A DNA stretch of 60,809 nt from an uncultured Robinsoniella sp. (GTDB lineage: Bacteria; Bacillota; Clostridia; Lachnospirales; Lachnospiraceae), in NCBI GenBank assembly GCA_900539655.1, contig UQCR01000027.1:1-60809 (forward strand). Reading direction: 5' to 3'. Made by a program: the position numbers and the translations under genes. The notes beneath the pieces were generated by a model. That model was not told the DNA's origin, did not search any database, and was given only the letters and a program-made list of their open reading frames with translations. Positions within the stretch are counted from its first letter, which is position 1. Every line of letters begins with the position of its first letter. This document shows positions 54,795-60,809 of this stretch, in pieces.

Positions 54795-56141
54795 ATGGCT
54801 GCAAGAACACCAAGAGAGATGACGGGCGCAGAACTGCGCTCTATGCTGAAAAGCAGTATAAATTTAAAGAGTTTAGGGGGCGTGAAATGCCCGGAACTGA
54901 AATTGCCTCCGGAGGATTTACAATGGTGGCGGGATGCCAAAGTGGGAATGTTTGTACACTGGGGCCTGTATTCGATCCTGGGAAGGGGAGAGTGGGCAAG
55001 ATTTAATGAACAGATACCCAAAGAGGAGTATGAGGGGCTGGCACAGGAATTTAATCCTGAGAATTTCTCCATCACTGAGTGGACGGATCTGGCAAAAGAT
55101 TTCGGTGCTAAGTATATGGTAATGGTCACCAGGCATCATGATGGTTTTGCACTGTGGGACAGTCCGGCAAGCTATGAAGGGTTCACCAGTTACAATACCG
55201 GATCGAAAAGAGACTTTGTAAAAGAATATACGGATGCCGCCAGGGAAGCGGGACTGCGTGTAGGACTGTATTATTCTCCCATGGACTGGAGATTCCCGGG
55301 ATATTTTGATCCGGAAGGGCTGCCTGACAATGCAAAACTGATGAAAGACCAGTGTTACGGGCAGGTGGAAGAGCTTTGCAGCAAATATGGACCAATTGAT
55401 ATTATGTGGTACGATGGCGGATGGCTTGCCCACAAAGGCAGTGATACCTCCAGCGCATGGTTCTGGGATCCGGTAAGTTTAAATAAAGTGGTACGCAAAT
55501 ATAACCCGAAAACCCTGTTGAACCCTCGATCCGGCTACGAAGGAGACTTTTATTGCGATGAAGGTTCCCACGAGATCAGCGGGAAGATCATGCCGGTACC
55601 ATGGGAAAAAAATATGTGTGTCTGTAGCGGCTGTTCCTGGGGCTGGATGGAAGATGATCCGGTGTCTGATTTTAAATGGCTGATTAAAATGCTGGTAGAT
55701 GTAATCTGCAGGGACGGGAATCTGCTGCTGAATGTAGGGCCGGATAGAAATGGTAAGCTTTCTGATGAGGTAAAAATCAGAATGCGGGAAATAGGAGCAT
55801 GGTTAAAGGAAAATGGCGAAGCTGTATATGGTACCAGAGGCGGTCCGGTGGAACCGGTAGATAACGTTTACGGAACAACCAGCAGAGGAAATAAAATCTA
55901 TCTGCATGTGCTGGATATAAAAGCATTCGCAAAGGAACAGATTCCGTTACAGGAGTATCACGTGGAACATGCAGCGCTGCTTCATGGAGAAGCTCTTTCG
56001 TTCAAGCAGGACAAAGAAGGACTAAAAATTGATGTAAGCGGTATCTGTGAACCGGAAGCAGATACCATCGTGGTGCTCACTTTAAAAGAAGATGTGAAAG
56101 CAGCCGAAACGCAGGAAATTTATTTTACAGGAAAAGTGTGA
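54795..56141 (+). CDS. GH29-family alpha-L-fucosidase
   Basis: A 448-residue retaining fucosidase. Motifs in order: AKVGMFVHWGLYSILG, TRHHDGFALWDSP, GLYYSPMDW and DIMWYDGGW with nucleophile Asp207; LLNVGPDRNGKL follows. The frame opens at 54729 inside the preceding gene, but AGGAGG lies six bases before the ATG at 54795, ten bases after the previous stop. There is no signal peptide. With GH95 in the same operon, two fucose linkages may be present in the substrate. Some GH29 members act on alpha-L-galactose or other sugars, so the sugar is probable rather than certain. Confidence 0.9.
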   Translation: MAARTPREMTGAELRSMLKSSINLKSLGGVKCPELKLPPEDLQWWRDAKVGMFVHWGLYSILGRGEWARFNEQIPKEEYEGLAQEFNPENFSITEWTDLAKDFGAKYMVMVTRHHDGFALWDSPASYEGFTSYNTGSKRDFVKEYTDAAREAGLRVGLYYSPMDWRFPGYFDPEGLPDNAKLMKDQCYGQVEELCSKYGPIDIMWYDGGWLAHKGSDTSSAWFWDPVSLNKVVRKYNPKTLLNPRSGYEGDFYCDEGSHEISGKIMPVPWEKNMCVCSGCSWGWMEDDPVSDFKWLIKMLVDVICRDGNLLLNVGPDRNGKLSDEVKIRMREIGAWLKENGEAVYGTRGGPVEPVDNVYGTTSRGNKIYLHVLDIKAFAKEQIPLQEYHVEHAALLHGEALSFKQDKEGLKIDVSGICEPEADTIVVLTLKEDVKAAETQEIYFTGKV

Positions 56142-56154
56142 GGAGGAATCTAAA

Positions 56155-58200
56155 ATGCAGTATGGTGTGGCGTATTATCCCGAACACAAAACAAGAGAAG
56201 AGCTACAGCAAGATCTGAAGCTATTAAAAGAATCCGGAATCAATACGGTTCGAATGGGGGAATTTGCATGGTGTAAGATGGAACCGAAACCGGGAGACTA
56301 CCGGTTTGACTGGCTGGATGAGGTGGTCACGGAATTAGGGGAAGCAGGGATAAAAAGCATTATCTGTACACCGACCGCATGCCCGCCTGCGTGGCTGGTT
56401 TATGCACATCCGGAGGTACTTTATGTGGATAACAGAGGAGAAGCCAGACCCTTTGGTGGACGGAGATTCTATTGTTATAACAATCCGGTATACCGGGAGT
56501 ATTCCAGGAAGATTACGGAGGAAATCGGCAGGCATTTTGGCAGGAATCCATTTGTCTCAGGGTTTCAGATCGATAATGAACCGGCGCAGGAAGCATCCGG
56601 ACGCTGCCATTGTCCGGCGTGTAAAAGTAAATTTCAGAAATATATGGAAGTGAAATATAAAACTATTGAAGAATATAACAAACGGAGCGGAAATATTTTC
56701 TGGGGCCAGGATTACAATAGCTTTGACCAGATAAATCCACCGGTAAATACCATTGAAGTAAGTGCAGAGCAGACGCTGCCTGTCTATTTTGAAAATCCGA
56801 CCCTGCGGCTGGAATTTGAGCGTTTTGCCAGTGATTCTCAGATTGAGTACCAAAATATTCAGGCGGACATTCTTCATCAATACAGTGATTATCCGGTTAC
56901 AACGAATGGAACAGGGCTTGCGACCAACAGCATTGACTATTATAAGAGTACAAAGAATCTGGATGTATATGGATTTGATTTTTATCCGGGACTTCGGGAT
57001 GCTGCAGTAGATTCTTTTCCTTATGCATTTGCCAGAGGGGTTAAGGATGGCAAGGCATTTTGGGTTATGGAATTTATGTCGGGGGGGGGGCATCGTTTTT
57101 GTGGGTCAGGAAGAGTTCAGCCAAATCCCGGTGCATTGAAACAGGCAGTTATCCAGTCCTATGCCCATGGTGCGGATATGATGCTGCATTTCCAGTTTCG
57201 TACGTTTCCATTTGGGGCGGAGCAGTTGAATTATGCAATTGTTGATATGGATGGAATACCCAGAAGAAGATATTATGAAATGCAGGAAACTGCCAGGATT
57301 TTGAATCAGTTAAAGGCTTATGAGCATGCAGAGTTTGTAAATGAGATTGCCGTCTGCGTAGACTATGATGTGCATTGGGCATTGCGGATTAAACCTGTAA
57401 ATGATCCGGACTTTAATTACCTGGATTATGCCGGAAGAATGTACAATTTATTGGAAGATGCAGGATATAATGCAGACGTAATTGGGTATGATGCAGACTT
57501 CTCCGGTTATAAATTTCTTGTAATTCCTTCTGCATTTATAGCAGACCGCAGATTCCAGGAGAAACTGCGCAGATATGTGGATAACGGAGGGATTTTGCTG
57601 TCTACCTTTTTAACATCTGCCAAGAATGAGGATAATGTAGGATATACAGACTCTCTTCCGGCTGGGTTGAATGATGTATTTGGGGTGACCGTGGAAGAAG
57701 TGGAGCCAGTGTTTGAAACGAACAGGACAAAGCTTAAATTAAATCTGGGGAATGCCGTTTTAGAGAGCTCGGATGGAATGTGGAGCGATTTGTTAGAAGG
57801 CAATGCGAAAGCAATCGGAACATATACGCAAGATTATAAAACCGGAGCGATGGCAGTCAGTGAGCATACATATGGCAAAGGAACCTCATGTTATCTTGGA
57901 ACAGATGTGGACGATGAATCTATGATGCATCTATTTGCATATTTTTGCGAAAAGGCCGGAATTGAAAAAAATCCGGTATGCCCAAAGAAGAAAGTGGAAG
58001 TGATTCACAGGAGACAGGATGGTGTGGATTACTACTATGTGATTAACTTTACCGCTAAAAATACCAGCCTGTTGTTAGAAGAACCAATGGAAGATGTTCT
58101 GAATCATTGTACATACCAGCAGGAAGTTCCTTTGGATAGAAATGGTTTTGCGCTGTTGAAGAGGATAGATTCTCAGCTTCGATTTACAGCAAATCCTTAA
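56155..58200 (+). CDS. GH42-family beta-galactosidase (contains ten-G tract)
   Basis: A 681-residue retaining enzyme: a TIM barrel (1-390) with acid/base Glu142 (QIDNEPA) and nucleophile Glu306 (FWVMEFM), a Cys cluster near 153-160 (CHCPACK) typical of metal-binding GH42, a trimerisation domain and a small C-terminal domain. There is no signal peptide. A run of ten G (57081-57090) lies four codons after the nucleophile codon; one base gained or lost would truncate the enzyme. The stop codon is part of an 18-bp tandem repeat. GAGGAGG precedes the ATG. Some GH42 members act on alpha-L-arabinopyranosides. Confidence 0.9.
   Translation: MQYGVAYYPEHKTREELQQDLKLLKESGINTVRMGEFAWCKMEPKPGDYRFDWLDEVVTELGEAGIKSIICTPTACPPAWLVYAHPEVLYVDNRGEARPFGGRRFYCYNNPVYREYSRKITEEIGRHFGRNPFVSGFQIDNEPAQEASGRCHCPACKSKFQKYMEVKYKTIEEYNKRSGNIFWGQDYNSFDQINPPVNTIEVSAEQTLPVYFENPTLRLEFERFASDSQIEYQNIQADILHQYSDYPVTTNGTGLATNSIDYYKSTKNLDVYGFDFYPGLRDAAVDSFPYAFARGVKDGKAFWVMEFMSGGGHRFCGSGRVQPNPGALKQAVIQSYAHGADMMLHFQFRTFPFGAEQLNYAIVDMDGIPRRRYYEMQETARILNQLKAYEHAEFVNEIAVCVDYDVHWALRIKPVNDPDFNYLDYAGRMYNLLEDAGYNADVIGYDADFSGYKFLVIPSAFIADRRFQEKLRRYVDNGGILLSTFLTSAKNEDNVGYTDSLPAGLNDVFGVTVEEVEPVFETNRTKLKLNLGNAVLESSDGMWSDLLEGNAKAIGTYTQDYKTGAMAVSEHTYGKGTSCYLGTDVDDESMMHLFAYFCEKAGIEKNPVCPKKKVEVIHRRQDGVDYYYVINFTAKNTSLLLEEPMEDVLNHCTYQQEVPLDRNGFALLKRIDSQLRFTANP
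57081..57090 (+). repeat. Ten-G homopolymer inside the GH42 gene
   Basis: Ten consecutive G encode three Gly after Ser in MSGGGH. The reading frame is intact on both sides at this length. It is a candidate slipped-strand site or a sequencing-error hotspot. Confidence 0.9.
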
Positions 58201-58295
58201 TTCATAGCAAATCCTTAATTTATAGCAAATCCTTAATTTATAGCAAATCATTAATTCATAGCAAATCCTTAATTCACAGCAAATCCTTAATTTAC
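58188..58295 (+). repeat. 18-bp tandem repeat, six copies, each with a stop codon
   Basis: Units of AGCAAATCCTTAATTCAT (with T/C and A/C changes) start at 58188, 58206, 58224, 58242, 58260 and 58278. The first unit contains the end of the GH42 gene including its TAA, so the array seems to have grown by duplicating the gene end. In that frame every unit carries a TAA. Confidence 0.92.
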
Positions 58296-58346
58296 AGAGA
58301 AGAAAGGTCAAAGGATAAATAAAAAGAGAAAGGTCTGCAATTAGCA

Positions 58347-60653
58347 ATGGGTAAAAATATGAATAGAGAAGTAAGCCATATTACCAGAGTAGTGATAACG
58401 CCGGATGGAATGATTAGAGAGCCTGGAATGACAATTGTAAGTAGGAAAGATTACGAGACTTTGGTACTGGATCAGGGTATGAAGGAAGATATCACCTTTA
58501 CATGTGGAGATACTGCTGTTATTACGCAAAAAGGGTTTGAATTTCAAAACCGGGAAATATTCCAGTACGTGATTGAGGGGAAGAAAGCTAAAATAATTAC
58601 AAAGAAGACGATAGATGGTGAGCGTTCTTTTATTGAGAACGCCGCCAGTGTCAAGACTGGAGATGCATATTCAGGAATTCTTAAATTTGAAATCGGGGAT
58701 GAGGAAGCGATCTACGGATTGGGGCAACAGGAACAGGGAAAGTATAACTACCGGGGAGTCAGGGAATATCTATATCAGAATAATATGCAGATCCCCATGC
58801 CGGTATTCTTGTCTTCAAAAGGCTATGCCGTTCTTTGCGATGCAGATTGTCTCATGACTTACGAAGAGGCAGGCAATATCATTACACTGAATTTTGATGC
58901 AATAGATCAGATGGCATATTATGTAATTACCGGTGAGCGTTTTGATGATTTGATTGCAGGTATCCGGGAACTTACAGGAACTGCAGTGATGCTTCCCCGC
59001 TGGGCATTTGGTTATGTACAGTCCAGAGAACGCTATATTACCCAGAAGGATATTTTAGACACCCGTGAGGAGTTTGAAAAACGAGGCATCCCTGTATCCT
59101 GCCTTATTCTAGACTGGAAATCCTGGGCAGAGGGACAGTGGGGGAATAAGTTCGTTGACAAAGAACGCTTCCCCAATCTGAAAGAAATGACGGACATACT
59201 CCATGAGAAAGATACTGCATTTATGATCTCCATTTGGCCTAATATGAATAAAGGCTGTGATAACAATCAGGAAATGTTGGATGCCGGGAAGCTGTTAGCA
59301 AATCTCTCTACCTATGATGCTTTTGATCCTGAAGCGAGGGATTTGTACTGGAAGCAGTGTGAACAGGAATTATTTAAAGCCGGAACAGATGCATGGTGGT
59401 GTGATTCCACAGAACCTTTTACTCCTGACTGGAATGGATTAGAAAAGAGAGGGGAAGAGGAACGTTATGAGCTTGCAAAAGAGAATCTGACAAGATATTT
59501 TGATGCAAGAAAAGCAAATAACTATGCCCTGGCTCATGCGAAAGGTATCTATGAACATCAGAGAGCGGTATGTAATAAAAAGAGGGTGGCAAACCTGACT
59601 CGTTCCGGTTCACTGTCGATACAGCAGTACGGTACAATTTTATGGTCGGGAGATATCATGGCAACCTGGGATGTATTCCGTAATCAGATAGCAGAGGGAC
59701 TAAGCATGTGCATGTGTGGGATTCCGTACTGGACATTGGATATCGGAGCATTCTTTGCAGGCTCGACCCAGGGATTCAGGCGTTTCTGCGGCACAGAAGA
59801 AGGAGAAGCCCCCTGGTTCTGGCATGGACTTTTCGAAAAGGGAACGGATGATTTGGGCTATCGTGAATTGTATACCAGATGGCTGCAGTTTGGCACCTTT
59901 CTCCCGGTTATGCGATCTCACGGAACAGATACCTACCGGGAACCATGGTATTTTGGTGAGCCGGGAACTAAATATTACGATACGATAGTGGAATATATCA
60001 GGCTGCGTTACGAAATGCTGCCATATACCTATTCTCTGGCACATAAGGTAGAAGCAGAGGCTTATACCATTTTTCGTAGCCTGATGTTTGATTTCCCTGA
60101 GGATGTTAATGTAAAGGAAATATCCGGGGAATTTATGTATGGACCCTCTTATCTGGTTTGCCCGGTAACCCGTGCTATGGAATATGGTCCTGAAAATACA
60201 AAGCTGGATGTAAATACCACCTGGAATGTTTACCTGCCGGAAGGGAGCTGCTGGTATCATCAGAAGTCGAAGAAGGCATATAACGGTGGACAGAATATAG
60301 AAGTGGAAGCACCTGTAAACTGGCAGCCGGTATTTATAAAAGCCGGTTCCATTCTTCCGCTGAGTAAAGAAAATGGTAAGGATGGCGTGGCAGATACAAT
60401 CGAAGTCTACGAAGGCCAGGACGGCAGATTTGAATATTACCTCGACAATGGTATGGATTATCAATACGAAGACGGAAATTTTGCACAGATTCAAATGCGT
60501 TATGAAGATAAGCAAAAATGTGTAATTCTGGAGAAAGTTCAGGGAAATTATTCTTATCCCCGGGAACTGGATGTGAAGTTTTTCAGGTCAGGCGGGGAGG
60601 TAATTGAAAAACATATTTGTTATGAAGGTGAAGAGATACTTATAAATTTTTGA
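58347..60653 (+). CDS. GH31-family alpha-glycosidase (alpha-xylosidase or alpha-glucosidase)
   Basis: A 768-residue retaining enzyme. An N-terminal beta-sandwich (about 1-215) leads to the barrel with MLPRWAFGYVQSRERY, nucleophile Asp353 (WWCDSTEP) and acid/base Asp436 (LWSGDI), then GIPYWTLDIGAFF and FLPVMRSHGTDT. The WWCDSTEP form is more like alpha-xylosidases (YicI group) than maltases, and the plant-glycan context fits, but this is a guess. No signal peptide. The ribosome site is weak: AAAGG lies 13 bases before the ATG, and an ATG at 58359 is an alternative. It is the last complete gene; 60654-60809 holds nothing I can support. Confidence 0.88.
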   Translation: MGKNMNREVSHITRVVITPDGMIREPGMTIVSRKDYETLVLDQGMKEDITFTCGDTAVITQKGFEFQNREIFQYVIEGKKAKIITKKTIDGERSFIENAASVKTGDAYSGILKFEIGDEEAIYGLGQQEQGKYNYRGVREYLYQNNMQIPMPVFLSSKGYAVLCDADCLMTYEEAGNIITLNFDAIDQMAYYVITGERFDDLIAGIRELTGTAVMLPRWAFGYVQSRERYITQKDILDTREEFEKRGIPVSCLILDWKSWAEGQWGNKFVDKERFPNLKEMTDILHEKDTAFMISIWPNMNKGCDNNQEMLDAGKLLANLSTYDAFDPEARDLYWKQCEQELFKAGTDAWWCDSTEPFTPDWNGLEKRGEEERYELAKENLTRYFDARKANNYALAHAKGIYEHQRAVCNKKRVANLTRSGSLSIQQYGTILWSGDIMATWDVFRNQIAEGLSMCMCGIPYWTLDIGAFFAGSTQGFRRFCGTEEGEAPWFWHGLFEKGTDDLGYRELYTRWLQFGTFLPVMRSHGTDTYREPWYFGEPGTKYYDTIVEYIRLRYEMLPYTYSLAHKVEAEAYTIFRSLMFDFPEDVNVKEISGEFMYGPSYLVCPVTRAMEYGPENTKLDVNTTWNVYLPEGSCWYHQKSKKAYNGGQNIEVEAPVNWQPVFIKAGSILPLSKENGKDGVADTIEVYEGQDGRFEYYLDNGMDYQYEDGNFAQIQMRYEDKQKCVILEKVQGNYSYPRELDVKFFRSGGEVIEKHICYEGEEILINF

Positions 60654-60809
60654 AATACATTCTAATGCTGCAGCGAACGTTTTATAGGGGGCTATTAAAT
60701 GATTTATATTGGGGTTTAGCTGAGGAAGGACGCTTTGTAGATGGAGGTAGTGTGCGGAAAGAGAAGGGGGCGGACCAGGACATTGGTTTGGAAGGCTTAC
60801 CGCAGAACT

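Noticed and set aside
58075..58347. Repeat peptide frame (ELRICYKLRICY type) on the minus strand
   Set aside because: It is only the antisense translation of the 18-bp tandem repeat; 18 is a multiple of three, so any frame looks periodic.
59700..60515. Long open frame (271 codons) on the minus strand
   Set aside because: It lies wholly inside the GH31 gene in another frame, has no ribosome site and reads as a Cys- and Ile-rich nonsense protein.

Overview
The window looks like a chromosomal segment of an anaerobic gut member of the Lachnospiraceae (Clostridia). The reasons are Gram-positive style ribosome sites (AAGGAGG), sigma-A promoters with 17-bp spacers, a tryptophan T-box leader, several sugar ABC importers without their own ATPase, YesM/YesN-type two-component systems and many cytoplasmic glycoside hydrolases. 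I see no insertion sequence, phage gene, CRISPR array or rRNA.

Layout. (1) 1-690: a short promoter/terminator unit and a small membrane protein. (2) 714-9756, sugar locus A: a leftward GntR regulator, BadF-type sugar kinase and SIS isomerase, divergent from a rightward binding protein, two permeases, a GH4 glycosidase and a uroporphyrinogen-decarboxylase-like (URO-D) protein. (3) 9910-17525, sugar locus B, all leftward: binding protein, two permeases, a second URO-D protein, then a YesM-type sensor kinase and YesN-type regulator. (4) 17526-18142: a gene-free stretch that appears to hold two divergent small transcription units, each with a promoter and an intrinsic terminator. (5) 18143-25440: a complete trpEGDCFBA operon behind a T-box with a UGG specifier. 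(6) 25462-35188: a 16-bp tandem repeat, an AEC transporter, a large soluble hybrid kinase with an embedded GGDEF domain, tRNA-Tyr and tRNA-Leu, a secreted leucine-rich-repeat protein and a PAS-GGDEF protein. (7) 35206-41554: two AraC regulators, a third URO-D protein, an orphan YesN-type regulator and a MATE exporter. (8) 41691-60653, sugar locus C: an Lpl-type importer followed by GH2, a CE15-like esterase, GH95, an unassigned 905-residue probable hydrolase, GH29, GH42 and GH31.

How it fits together. Loci A, B and C each import a glycan fragment through a lipoprotein and two permeases; the energising ATPase must come from elsewhere. Locus A probably cleaves a non-phosphorylated glycoside with GH4, phosphorylates a (possibly amino) sugar and isomerises it. 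Locus C enzymes lack signal peptides, so a branched oligosaccharide carrying fucose or L-galactose, galactose, an alpha-linked xylose or glucose and probably an esterified uronic acid would be taken up whole and dismantled inside the cell. A different URO-D-like protein accompanies or lies near each locus, and the three differ at the metal-site positions. The main points for follow-up are the two orphan small RNA units, a roughly 150-bp palindromic element before the GH2 gene, the URO-D paralogues, the unassigned hydrolase with the intracellular CE15-like enzyme, a ten-G tract inside the GH42 gene, and tandem repeats that carry gene stop codons.
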